The notes below the pieces were generated by a model. It worked only from the letters and a program-made list of their open reading frames with translations. It did no database searches and was not told the origin of the DNA. The position numbers and the translations under genes are program-made. This document shows, in pieces, positions 1-8,155 of a stretch of 28,772 bases of DNA (the first letter of the stretch is position 1; each line of letters begins with the position of its first letter). The DNA comes from Chara braunii (taxonomy: Eukaryota; Streptophyta; Charophyceae; Charales; Characeae): contig BFEA01000316.1 in assembly GCA_003427395.1 (NCBI GenBank), forward strand, positions 1,101,176-1,129,947. The letters run 5' to 3'.

Positions 1-202
1 GGGGAGGAACCTAATCTGTCCCACGTGGGAAGCCCGTCGGAATCGGCGCAAGCGAACATAAGATGGTGAAAGCCTGCGCCGGGATCGGAGGAGAAAGATG
101 CAGTGCGAAGAGGACATCGATTAAGAAAAAAAAAAAAAAAAAAAAAAAATCACGGGACGTTTTACTTGTATTATTAACTTATTAAGTAAGTCGTGGTATT
201 GA
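1..202. other. Noncoding DNA with a 24-base poly(A) tract
   Basis: No coding signal is visible. An uninterrupted A-run occupies 126-149. It is preceded by GCAGTGCGAAGAGGACATCG (about 102-121), and a near copy of that stretch recurs at 707-725. The two copies may be flanks of one dispersed repeat. The GGACATCGATTAAG part loosely resembles the start of U6 snRNA, but it is too short to call. Confidence 0.4.
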
Positions 203-349
203 GAGCACCTCTTCGTCCCAATAATTTACGTATTATTTAATTCGAAAAAGAGGTGCTCCCAATAATTTACGTATTAGTATTTAATTCGATCTGCTTCGTC
301 GTTCCAGATCGAATTAAATTTCATTATTTAATAGTACTAATACGTAAAT
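203..349. repeat. Nested AT-rich hairpins with an internal direct repeat
   Basis: GAGCACCTCTT (203-213) is a perfect 11-base inverted match to AAGAGGTGCTC (248-258). A direct repeat with core CCCAATAATTTACGTATTA lies at 217-245 and 258-289. The second copy forms the left arm (264-292) of a larger interrupted palindrome whose right arm is 306-349, around GCTTCGTCGTTCC. This could be a small foldback element or the edge of one; no target-site duplication was found. Confidence 0.6.
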
Positions 350-410
350 AGGATTATGCGCCCCATTGTCATTATGATTATGATTCCGCCGGACGCGAGG
401 AAGAACACGT

Positions 411-486
411 GTCCTTTTTTTTTTTGCGCAGAGGCCATGCTAATCTTCTGTGTATCGTTCCAATGTTAACAGATGTCCTGACGGAC
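411..486 (-). pseudogene. U6: Truncated U6 snRNA copy with A-tract
   Basis: Read on the minus strand from 486 to 424, the sequence follows the first 63 or so bases of U6. It includes a GTCC...GGACATC 5' stem-loop, TTGGAACGATACA and AGATTAGCATGGCC, and stops at CTGCGCAA. About 12 A residues follow directly (411-425), then GGACACG, which vaguely echoes the U6 GGATGACACG. The 3' third, with the U4/U6 and Lsm-binding end, is missing. U6 normally acts in the spliceosome and is transcribed by Pol III. This copy has no visible upstream TATA/USE arrangement and looks like a retrotransposed or template-switched fragment. Confidence 0.85.
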
Positions 487-885
487 TGTCCTTGGTTTTC
501 TTTTTCTCTTTTTTTTTCTTTTTTTTTGATTGCCCAACCGAATTCGCGCGCTTTCTCTACAGCAGGGACGTCGCCGGTGGCCCCGATCCCGACGCGTGAC
601 TGCTCCCCAGCAGCCAGCAGATCTAAGGCATTGCACATCGGACACGCGGCGCGCAAGCCACTAATTATACTTCTTGATTTTTTTTTTATAAATTTTTTAC
701 TTTTCTGCAGTGCGAAGAAGGACATGTGGATTAGCGGAGAAGACGACAAAGACGACGATGACGACCGACCAAAAAAAGACAATAAAAAGACAAAAGAAAG
801 ACAAAAAAGAAGAAGAAGAAGAAGAAGAAGAAGAAGAAGAGGAAAAAGAAGGAGATGAAGAAGAAGAGGAAGAATGACAGAGGAA
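487..885. other. Noncoding, pyrimidine-rich then GAA-repeat DNA
   Basis: Poly-T-rich stretches occur at about 495-528 and 678-703, and a (GAA)n tract with interruptions at about 807-880. The long open frames here are artefacts of the low-complexity Lys/Arg-rich (plus) or Ser/Phe-rich (minus) translations. No domain is recognisable. Confidence 0.6.
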
Positions 886-996
886 GTGTCCTTCGGGACA
901 TCCGTTAACTTGGAACGATACAGAGAAGATTAGCATGGCCCCTGCCCAAGGATGACAAAATATAAAATAAATAAAAATATAAGAAAGAAAAAAAAA
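886..996 (+). pseudogene. U6: Truncated U6 snRNA copy running into A-rich tail
   Basis: From 886 the sequence matches U6 closely for about 72 bases: GTGTCCTTCGGGACATCCG, TTGGAACGATACAGAGAAGA, TTAGCATGGCCCCTG, then CAAGGATGACA. The conserved ACAGAGA box (5' splice-site pairing) and the AGC-containing catalytic region are intact. At about 957 the match ends and an A-rich tail (AAATATAAAATAAATAAAAA and further A-runs) extends to about 996. A 5' U6 segment joined to an A-rich 3' sequence is typical of LINE-mediated U6 chimeras. The upstream (GAA)n does not look like a Pol III promoter. Confidence 0.88.
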
Positions 997-1394
997 GACG
1001 AAGAACAGAAGACAGAGGTAGCAGGGTTCCGTACCGCCACGTGGCAAACGCGTAGAGATAAGAGTTCCTGACCAATTAAAGACAAATGGGAAGTCATCAA
1101 CATATATGCCCCCCCCGCTCGCCGGGCCTTCAGTCGTGGGCTTGCCCACTTGCAAACAAATAGAGTCGAGCAACGACGGCGGACAGAAATAGCAACATCC
1201 CCCGCCCCCCCTCCAAGAAAAAAAAAAAAAAAAAAAAAAAAAGGGTAAGAGCTGCCATCTTCCCCCGAATAGAACGCATGATAATTATGGCTGTATTTGG
1301 GGCAACTTCCAGTCTCGATACAGGGGTAATGACCCGGCGTTCTATTGTTCTATTCTTTGGAGCAAGATGGTGGGTCCAGAAATGCTAATGACCG
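997..1394. other. Noncoding DNA with poly(A) tract
   Basis: A 25-base A-run lies at 1218-1242 after a C-rich stretch, and could be the tail of a plus-strand retroelement whose body I cannot identify. The rest has no coding or RNA-gene signal. Confidence 0.4.
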
Positions 1395-1457
1395 ATCTAT
1401 TGATTGATTGATTGATCAACCGATCGATCCAACCATGCGATTGGATTCCATGTGATC

Positions 1458-1513
<56 letters not shown>

Positions 1514-1636
1514 GATTTGGTGGCAAGTCACGGGTTCGATTCCTTGCGGTTGATTCTCTGCTGAATTCCTGTGCATGCAGTGTCCTATGCCCATTCTGCG
1601 GGCCTTGCGACACCATTTGCCACATACCGAATCAGT
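1395..1636 (+). repeat. (GATT)n plus B-box unit, copy 1
   Basis: Two tracts of ATTG/GATT tetranucleotides (1399-1426 and 1456-1511) surround a CGATCCAACCAT motif. Then comes GGGTTCGATTCC (about 1534), an excellent Pol III B-box, and a tail with CTGTGCATGCAGTGTC and CATTCTGCGGGCCTTGCG. No A-box is visible; its expected place is taken by the tetranucleotide array. The unit is probably a tRNA-derived SINE remnant whose head was replaced by the array. Confidence 0.65.
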
Positions 1637-1880
1637 GAATGTGATTGATTGAATGATTGATCAAGCTATCGATCCAACCATGGGATTGGATTGAATCGGA
1701 TGAGATCGATCCATCGATCGATCGATTGATTGATTGATTGATTGATTGATTTGGTTGATTGAGTTGGTGTTAAGTCCCGGGTTCGATTCCTTGCGGTTGA
1801 TTCTCTGCTGAATTCCTGTGCATGCAGTGTACTATGCCCATTCTGCGGGCCTTGCAACACCACTCCGCACATGAGAATCA
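1637..1880 (+). repeat. (GATT)n plus B-box unit, copy 2
   Basis: This repeats the preceding unit in the same orientation. It has CGATCCAACCATGGGATTGG, a (GATT)n tract (1718-1752), GGGTTCGATTCC at about 1779, and the same CTGTGCATGCAGTGT and CATTCTGCGGGCCTTGC tail. The downstream 100 bases are almost identical between copies while the tetranucleotide parts differ in length. This indicates tandem duplication followed by microsatellite drift. Confidence 0.7.
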
Positions 1881-1995
1881 GAGAATTTATAATGCGAAAT
1901 TGTTGAACGTATCTGACAATCTTATAGAGCACGATACACTTGCCATTTTCATGTTCGGTGCATAGTGGAAAGGGGCCCTATCTCTGTTTCGGTAT

Positions 1996-2517
1996 GTCGT
2001 ATTCGTGCACTCGATGTTGGCTTATGTCGTACACAAGATGCCACCTTATGTCGTGCACAAGATGTCACCTTATGTCGTACACAAAGATCAGCCTTATGTC
2101 GCACAGTAAACGACCCTTATGTCGTACACTAGATGACCCTTGTGTCGTACACTCAATGACCTTCGTATCGTACACTAAATGACCTGGATGACCTTGTCTC
2201 GTACAGTAGACGTCACCTTGTGTAGTACACTAGATGTCACCTTGTGTCGTACACCTGATGCCAACTTCTGTCGTACGATAGATGCCACCTTGTCCGTACA
2301 CTAGGTGACCTTATAACGTACGGTAGGTGTCACTTTATGTCGTACACTACGTGACTGGAATGACCTTACGTCGTACAATAGATGTCACCTTGTGTCGTAC
2401 ACTAGATGACCTTATGTCGTACACTAGATGACCTTACGTCTTGCGCTAGATGTACACTAGGTGACGTTGTCTCGTACACTAGAAGTCACCTCGTGTCGTA
2501 CACTAGATGTCACCTTG
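1996..2517 (+). repeat. Minisatellite, roughly 23-bp unit
   Basis: About 20 or more imperfect tandem units of 21-24 bp share a core close to TTATGTCGTACACTAGATG followed by TCACC or ACC. Early units are 24 bp and would encode an eight-residue repeat (SYTRCHLM). Later units drift to 22-23 bp and break the frame, so a coding role is unlikely. Some units are fused or shortened (about 2180 and 2440). The array ends at an unresolved base. Confidence 0.9.
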
Positions 2518-2542
2518 NAAAAAAAAAAAAAAAAAAAAAAAA
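2518..2542. other. Single N joined to a poly(A) run
   Basis: A lone N at 2518 is followed by 24 A residues. The minisatellite stops exactly at the N, so the array length and what follows it are uncertain. The junction may be an assembly join. Confidence 0.8.
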
Positions 2543-2612
2543 GGACTTGGGTGGGTCTCTCTTTCAACCGTTCATGTTCATGGATGTGCCAACTGAGAGA
2601 GGCCCGCTGGTA

Positions 2613-2771
2613 CTAAGGGTAAGATCCCAGTGGCAAAAGCGATTGGAAGAAGTGTCGGAATCTGGACTTGTTTGTGGCGAGGTGCAAACAACTGTAATTG
2701 ATCTGCGGGGAACACGTCCTGATTCAGGCCCTTAGTCCGATCCTCTTCGCCAATGGGATCTGGCCCTTAGC
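2613..2771. mobile_element. Foldback MITE-like element, copy 1
   Basis: The left arm (2613-2676) begins CTAAGGGTAAGATCCCAGTG. Read in reverse complement, the right arm (2704-2771) begins CTAAGGGCCAGATCCCATTG. The arms stay alignable for about 65 bases, with a gap of about 30 bases between them. There is no coding capacity. A second element with similar arms lies at 9091-9269, and similar terminal sequence bounds 27329-27792. The size and structure fit a non-autonomous foldback transposon; the superfamily cannot be assigned because no clear target-site duplication is visible. Confidence 0.65.
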
Positions 2772-2785
2772 AGTTTTGGTTGGAT

Positions 2786-2799
2786 CCACCCGCGGGTGG
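2786..2799. repeat. 14-bp perfect palindrome
   Basis: CCACCCGCGGGTGG is its own reverse complement, with the SacII-type core CCGCGG at its centre. Function unknown. Confidence 0.7.
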
Positions 2800-2851
2800 G
2801 TAGCCTAAACCGTATGTGTTCATAGTTAGTCCGTATACTATTCCCGTCCTT

Positions 2852-2965
2852 GGGCCTCGCTGCACTACTCTCGACATGCACAAAAGACAAAAATATTGCC
2901 GGTGCATCTTTCCATCTTCTAGCGGAAGATTCACTCTCGTTTTTCGAGAGTGTGCAGCGAGGCCC
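2852..2965. repeat. Short inverted-repeat element (114 bp)
   Basis: The left arm 2852-2873 (GGGCCTCGCTGCACTACTCT...) and the right arm 2945-2965 (CGAGAGTGTGCAGCGAGGCC...) are inverted copies differing by one indel. A second hairpin is nested at its right end (ACTCTCG 2933-2939 against CGAGAGT 2945-2951). The right edge overlaps GGCCCTTAGCAGTTTT (2961-2976), which also occurs at 2762-2777, so this may be a tiny mobile element or a rearranged neighbour of the adjacent MITE. Confidence 0.55.
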
Positions 2966-3381
2966 TTAGCAGTTTTTCGTCTCTGTTCCGAATCCAAGGC
3001 CCCGAATACAAGGCCCCGAATCCAAGGCCCGCTAAAAACAATAAAAAAATTAAAAAAAATAAAAATTAAAAATCCACCCACCCACCCACCCACCCAAGTT
3101 CGAATCCACACGCTATGGGATTCATGGGACCCGAAAAAAACTGCATTCAACATCTGAAATACTGGTGCATAAATTAATTAATTAATTAAAATTTAGGAAA
3201 AAACGGTGCCATTAACGCCGTTAACGCGGTGGCCGAATCCACCAGTACGTCCACCTTTGTAGGTCGTTAACGCGGTGGCTGAATCGGTGCGCGACGGGTG
3301 TCCATATGCATTTGCATCAAAGCCTCCCCAGAGGAATGAAAAATGAGGCATTCAGGAAAATCAGAGACAGGGCGTTGTCAC
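2966..3381. other. Noncoding DNA with short tandem repeats
   Basis: It contains three GAATNCAAGGCCCC-type units (about 2990-3030), a (CCCA)n tract (about 3074-3096), an (ATTA)n tract (about 3172-3188), and a direct repeat of GTTAACGCGGTGGC at about 3218 and 3268. No coding signal. Confidence 0.55.
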
Positions 3382-3525
3382 ACGGCACACGAAACGAAAA
3401 ACGAAACGATTATATCTTCCCGCAGAAAAGGGCCAGGTTCGTCGGTTTGCTATAAATAGTACCGAGTGGATTTGGCCACTTTTGTTGGGCAGATGCACTC
3501 GCTTCGTTCTCGTTTCGTGTGCCGT
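3382..3525. mobile_element. MITE-like hairpin with 26-bp terminal inverted repeats
   Basis: The left end 3382-3408 starts ACGGCACACGAAACGA. The right end 3500-3525, read in reverse, starts identically and stays alignable for about 26 bases. The 144-bp unit has no coding capacity and no obvious target-site duplication. A strong TATA motif lies between the arms. It could be a tiny DNA transposon, or part of a promoter module belonging to the retroelement that starts 100 bp downstream. Confidence 0.55.
3451..3458 (+). promoter_or_regulatory. Candidate TATA box
   Basis: TATAAATA in the context TTTGCTATAAATAGTACC is a consensus Pol II TATA box. It would place a start near 3480-3490, upstream of the left direct repeat of the PLE (3627) and in its sense orientation. 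Whether it drives the element is inference. Confidence 0.4.
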
Positions 3526-3626
3526 AAAGACGGGTGCCATTACCCATTAACCGGGGCTAGGTCCCACTTACACGAATTAAGAGATATTGACCGTAGATAG
3601 CCGAGATCAACGGTCAGGATCTGGTA

Positions 3627-3760
3627 TTCCTCTTGTGTCTTAGTCGCCAGTGTATGGGTCATGTATGTCATGAATGGTTTTTCGTAGGCCCTGCCGATTC
3701 AGATAATTGGAGTCTGGTTCTTGACGCTTGTGTGGATTAATGGTTAATTCAACCATCCTT
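3627..3760 (+). repeat. Left 134-bp direct repeat (pLTR-like)
   Basis: It begins TTCCTCTTGTGTCTTAGTCG and ends near TTAATTCAACCATCC. It pairs with 8886-9019 at a constant offset of 5259 bases without indels and with about ten substitutions. PLEs often carry such pseudo-LTRs, which arise from tandem or circularised copies. The substitution level suggests the element decayed after insertion. Confidence 0.85.
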
Positions 3761-3978
3761 TCAACGATTGTAACCCCCCGTAGGAATTAATTATACTACC
3801 GGCGGGTTGTGTGGCTCGGTTGCTTGCTTATTGAACCTTGGACGCAGATTGTCTGTCACTCTTTTTGTTTTCTTTCTTTCTTCTACTTCTTCTTTCTTTT
3901 CTTTGGCTGATGGTTGTATTGAGGTTACGAATCTTGTTTTAGCCGGCTAACCATCTACTTGCTGCTGACGTGCCGAGA
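3761..3978 (+). other. PLE leader, pyrimidine-rich
   Basis: Noncoding leader between the left repeat and the ORF1 start. A CT-rich block (about 3860-3905, TTTCTTTCTTTCTTCTACTT) precedes ORF1 by about 75 bases. No splice signals or structured RNA were recognised. Confidence 0.5.
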
Positions 3979-5452
3979 ATGGCTGCCCCACTTCCACCTA
4001 GGGGTTGTTTCACTTGCGGCTCTCTCCACCATTTCTATCGAGAGTGTCCGCAGAGGACCGGTGGTTATCGGTCACCTGTGACGGGTGCTAATGCAATTCC
4101 CACTGGGCAAACCCTTCTGGCGTTGCCGGCACATTCGGTGGCCGGTAACTCATTGGCGAGTACTCCAGGTATAAACCAATCGAACGCAGCGGCTCAAGGT
4201 GCGGGGTACCAAAATAATGGCTACTATATTGGAGGGCATCAACGATCAGGCTTCTGGAAAGCGAACCAGGAGAGACTCGATGTGGTGTATAGCAAGTATC
4301 TGGAGGATAAGGAGAAAGAGACGAAGCAGAAGGAGGAAGAAGAAAAGAACAAACGGATCAAGGAGGAAGAAGAGAGGAGGGGATTGTGGAAAAAGGAACG
4401 GGAGCAGTTGGAACTGGAAATGGGTGTTAGGATCGATAAGAAGTTGGAGCTGGTATGCTCGAAGGTCAAGGTTAATGATCAAGCGGAGGCAGGTTGTAGC
4501 AGACAGGAAAATGACGAGTTGGTTAGATTACGAAGGGAGAATGAGGATTTAAGGAGGGCGCTATTGGGCGAGACGGAGCCTCAGGGCGATATGGTTAAAA
4601 AACTGGAAAGGGAAATAGGCGAGTTGCGCAGACAAGTTCTGAGTAAAGGGAGCCGTGACGATGAGATGGTCGCCCTTAAGCATGAGATCGAACAACTTCG
4701 TGAGTCTACAGTCAAGGAGCAAAAGGTGGCTGGGCTGAAGCGGCAGATTGCGGACCTGCAATTGGAGGCAAGGCAGTGGAAAGACGAGGCTCTACGTCCA
4801 GGGAACAAGCGTGGCAATATTGCGGTCGCCACACCTGAGTCGAATGTCAGGGCAACTCGGAAGCCGAGATGGACCGATAATCACATCCAGGATGGTGAAA
4901 AAATGGAAGGTCGAATACAAGAAGTTGCAGAGTATGCGAAGAGCGGACTTTTGGGAGGTCGAAATATTGAAAAAGAAGAAGGCTAGTGCAGAAGTGAAGG
5001 TGATCAAGTTGCAGCAGCAGTTGGGAAAATTAAGCACTAACGATAATGAGGGAGAAAAGGTGCAGCAAGGTACAAACCTCAAGGAACGTTTGGAAGCAGT
5101 AGCGATGGCAACGGCTAGAAAAGTAATGAAAGCAACACCCAATCGAGACGGGGTGGCGAGCACTCCTCGGAAGAATGACGTTCCGGAACAAGGATGCACT
5201 GATAGGGCCAAGTTTGAGGACGAACAGGTGAAGCTCTTGAAGATGTATCGAAAGTCGACATTGGAACAACTGTGTAAGGAAGCGGGACTGAAATTTGGTA
5301 AAGTGGACGAAATGGTGGCCGACCTGGTGCACCACCGAGCGGAGTTGGCCTTTGGAAAAGGTAAAGCTAATGAACCGGCTGAGATTGTCGAGGTGGAGTC
5401 GTCTCGAGACGAGTCTACATGCGGCGGTGAAAGTGCTTCCGTCGAGCTCTAG
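3979..5452 (+). pseudogene. PLE ORF1: CCHC knuckle, coiled coil, SAP-like protein (frameshifted)
   Basis: Start chosen at ATG 3979, which opens MAAPLPPRGCFTCG. Residues 10-23 form a CX2CX4HX4C zinc knuckle (C10, C13, H18, C23), a nucleic-acid-binding motif of Gag-like proteins. Charged heptad-rich segments follow at roughly residues 95-160 and 175-275, predicting a long coiled coil. The first frame stops at 4984-4986. The coil and the remainder continue in the +2 frame from about 4892 to the stop at 5450-5452, so a one-base shift lies near 4885-4903, next to a run of six A. The second part holds STLEQLCKEAGLKFGKVDEM (about 5255-5315), resembling a SAP helix-extended-loop-helix DNA-binding motif. 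Likely role: RNA packaging or target-DNA binding for the element. The SAP assignment is inference. Confidence 0.75.
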
Positions 5453-6311
5453 CTTGTTTCCCGAACGTGACGGATTTATGGTACCTTGCTAGGCAATGTA
5501 GACAGGATAGGATTCTCTCGGGTAAATTAAAGTCCGTTGAATATATGGATCAGACCCTCTCGCCTATTTCTTTTTCTTCTAAAGTTCGTGACAAGGCGTT
5601 CAATGGGTTCTTTCGTCTGGTTGTCATTTGGCTGATTCTGCTTGATCAACTGCCTTGGGCGGTTAAGTTTATATCCTATCTTATCTAACTGTTGAGTTCC
5701 GATTATGATCTGGAAGAGTGTCAGGGACCGTTGGTTTATGTATTGGTCTCTCCTTGGGTGCGACACATGTATGTTGGGTCTACTTCTCGTTCCCTCCATG
5801 TGAGATGGGGCGAACACGTATACCGAGCACGTAACTCAAAGGTGGTGGACGAGGGGAAACGTAACCACAGGTTGTATGCTTGGCTTCGAAGGTGTGATAT
5901 CAATCATTATGTGGCTATCCCGTTGTTTGGATGTTCGGCAGGAGATTTGCTTGAATTGGAGAAAAATGTTATTCATTGTATATGTCCTCATCTTAATAGT
6001 AGGGATAGGCCTCGCAAGAGGAGGAAGAAGCGACGTGGAAAAAGGGAGCGTGCTAGACGGTACAGGGGTAAGAGGGAAGGCAGACCGTTGGACACCCATC
6101 TTACCTTCCATGCTACCTCTGGGGTTGTGTCGACGTCTCTTTCACGGATATTGGAAGACTGTTGAAATAAGAACATTTGTTCAGTGGGGGTGACGTGTGT
6201 GGGAGGAGATAGGCTGGCGGAGAATTGGAAGGTACTGAAGCATATGTTTGGTTCATCGGTGATCCGATACAAGGGGGAGGTGGGATTTCTACGAAAGGAG
6301 AAGGATGGTTA
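5452..6311 (+). pseudogene. PLE GIY-YIG endonuclease segment
   Basis: Frame continuous from about 5452 (ACFPNVTDLWYLARQC) to 6311, but broken by stops at 5686-5688 and 6163-6165. The endonuclease core is 5725-5998. GPLVYVL stands for GIY and MYVGSTSR for YIG, eleven residues apart. An Arg in HVRWGEH, a Glu in LLELEKNVI and an Asn in CPHLN occupy the expected catalytic and metal-binding places. GIY-YIG nucleases nick DNA; in PLEs they open the target for target-primed reverse transcription. A very basic stretch follows (RPRKRRKKRRGKRERARR), possibly a nuclear-localisation or nucleic-acid-binding tail. It lies directly after ORF1, whose stop overlaps this frame, so the original may have been an ORF1/ORF2 overlap. 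Confidence 0.85.
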
Positions 6312-7071
6312 AAGTCAGGTTTTTACCTAACCTTTGACTGTATTGTGCGTTTTTGCTCAAAGTCACTAATCTTAAAACCTACTATGGTTGTTTTTTTGTC
6401 GGAACCTAGATCACGAAGACTGATGCTGACCTGGGATTTACAAATGTTAATTGTTGGGTTTGCTGCCATCCGGTCCTTCTCGGAAAAATGTACTAGGCAT
6501 ACTTTGAGGTTCAGTCTGTCGGGGATAATCCGGAAGCGGTTTGGCGTGAGTGTTCGAAGGAGGCTTACGGTTCCTGTTACCTATGATGATAGGTTGAGTA
6601 AGTCGGGTATACGGGATTACTGTGCTAAGTTGATTCTGGGAGCGGACGTGGTTTATGAGTGGAAGTCAATGGTAGCAAGGAGGATGAGAGTGGTGTGGTT
6701 AAAAAACAAGAGTATTGGAGATTTGTTGTTCGATTTTAGAACGGAAGCTAAAAGAATGAAGGAATTTGTACTTGTACCAGGTCCGTTGAGGAATTTCCAC
6801 AGGTCGGGGGACATGTTTGCTTCCGGCTTAATGAGTGGCACGAGACCCTCTCATGGTTAAAGAATAACAAAAATATTCCTAAACCAGGAAAGAGTGGTCT
6901 GCTGAAACGATTGCAGCATCAATTGACCGAATCTGTGCAGGGTTTGGATTTCATGGTTGGTCAGTTCACGAACGAAGGACTCATGAGTTGTTTGCAAAAG
7001 TCAAAATGGGAGGGAAGGAGTGAGCGAAGGACCGAATCAGTGGGCTTGTTAAAACACCTATCGATCACAAT
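6312..7071 (+). pseudogene. PLE linker between endonuclease and RT
   Basis: The coding thread changes frame at about 6312 (third frame, to about 6835) and again at about 6836 (second frame, to about 7060). Recognisable stretches are TYDDRLSKSGIRDYCAKLIL, then SWLKNNKNIPKPGKSGLLKR. These fit the poorly conserved region between GIY-YIG and RT in permuted PLEs, but I recognise no named domain. The frame changes are single-base indels by decay. Confidence 0.6.
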
Positions 7072-8155
7072 ATGGGTGATATCTTGGTTTGTTGTCATAC
7101 TCTGTATCGGGAAGGATTGCCTAAGTTGTTTCTAGCGAACCCTGGGTTTCGTCGGGTTGATGAGACTGATACGGAGTTGACTGGTCGAATGGGTGAGGAA
7201 TACAAGATGAGGGGATTGTCAAAGCTCGCTCGTTGGGATGCAAAAGGAAAATTTGGGGATGCTTATGTTATGCCAAAGCATAAGGATATCAGTAAGTGGA
7301 GACCAATCTGTTCGTCCTTTGCGGAATGTGGAGTTCGGGCATGCATGAAAGTGTCTAGGATTGTCAATCAAATGGTGTGGGAACTACCTGTGGGTTCTCA
7401 CTTTAACTTAAAGAGCACCGATGTGCTGCGCGAGGGGTTGCAGAGGATCAACAAGGAGTTGAGAGAAGGGGAAGGATGGTTGACTGCCGCCTATGATATC
7501 AAAGAGATGTTTTGCAACCTCCCCCATCAGTCGATTATGCGGGCTGTAGACTGGGTGATGGATTACTCGATATCTAATGATATGAAGGGGGTCATGGTGA
7601 AGAAGCAGGGGAAGGGGGCAAAGTTGTTTAGAGGTAAAAAGCAGGAAGGTTGGGAAGCTGTGGATTTTCATTTGGTGCATAACGCTGTGGAGTTTGATTT
7701 GCAGAATACTTTTGTGCGGGTAGCCGGTGTTCTTCTTCATCAGACCATTGGCATTCCGATGAGCAAACCCTCTGGCCCAGCCTTTGCATGCCTGTTGTGT
7801 GCGCATGCTGAATGTATATTTTTGGCATCACTTGGGAAGGAACGAAGGTTGGTTCATGGGCTGCGTCTTATGGACGACGTTACAATGTTCCTTAAGTATA
7901 AACTCAAGGATGGGGACTCAGGGAGAAGATGAAACGGGTGCTGCAGAATTTTGAGCAATGCTACGATCAAAACTTATCTCTGGAATGTACTGATCGTTCG
8001 GGGTGTTGGGATTTTTTAGGATGTATTGTCAACGATTTTGGGTACCCGGTTGGCATCAGATGCGCTGACATTCATAAAAATCAACGACGGATTCTACAGG
8101 GTCTGACCTTTCGGAATCTGCAGGATGCCTGTTCGTACACCGACAAGCAGTAGAA
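7072..8155 (+). pseudogene. Penelope-type reverse transcriptase
   Basis: First open part 7072-7932, continued in another frame from about 7929 to a stop at 8151-8153. RT blocks follow the PLE pattern: an N-terminal block (PIDHNMGDILVCC), MPKHKDISKWRPICSSFAE (finger), and AAYDIKEMFCNLPHQ (motif A, Asp codon 7495-7497). Next come LLHQTIGIPMSKPSGPAFAC (motif B) and RLMDDVTMF (motif C, Asp-Asp codons 7873-7878). Next, CWDFLGCIVNDFGYPVGIRC fits the motif D/E-to-thumb transition. The three catalytic aspartates are retained. The motif A form DxKxMFxNLP separates it from LINE and LTR RTs. A single-base shift near 7925 breaks the palm-to-thumb connection. Confidence 0.88.

Noticed and set aside
409-858. 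149-residue open frame on the plus strand
   Set aside because: It runs across the reverse strand of a U6 fragment, poly-T tracts and a (GAA)n array; the Lys/Arg-rich end is repeat translation.
886-996. Possible functional U6 snRNA gene
   Set aside because: The match stops at about 72 bases, there is no 3' end or T-run terminator, and no TATA at the expected upstream distance.
1940-2182. Open frame with repeated SYTRCHLM peptide
   Set aside because: It is a translation of the minisatellite; unit length drifts off multiples of three and the frame is lost further on.
1996-2517. CRISPR-like regular repeats
   Set aside because: Units are contiguous with no unique spacers, in a eukaryotic context; it is a minisatellite.
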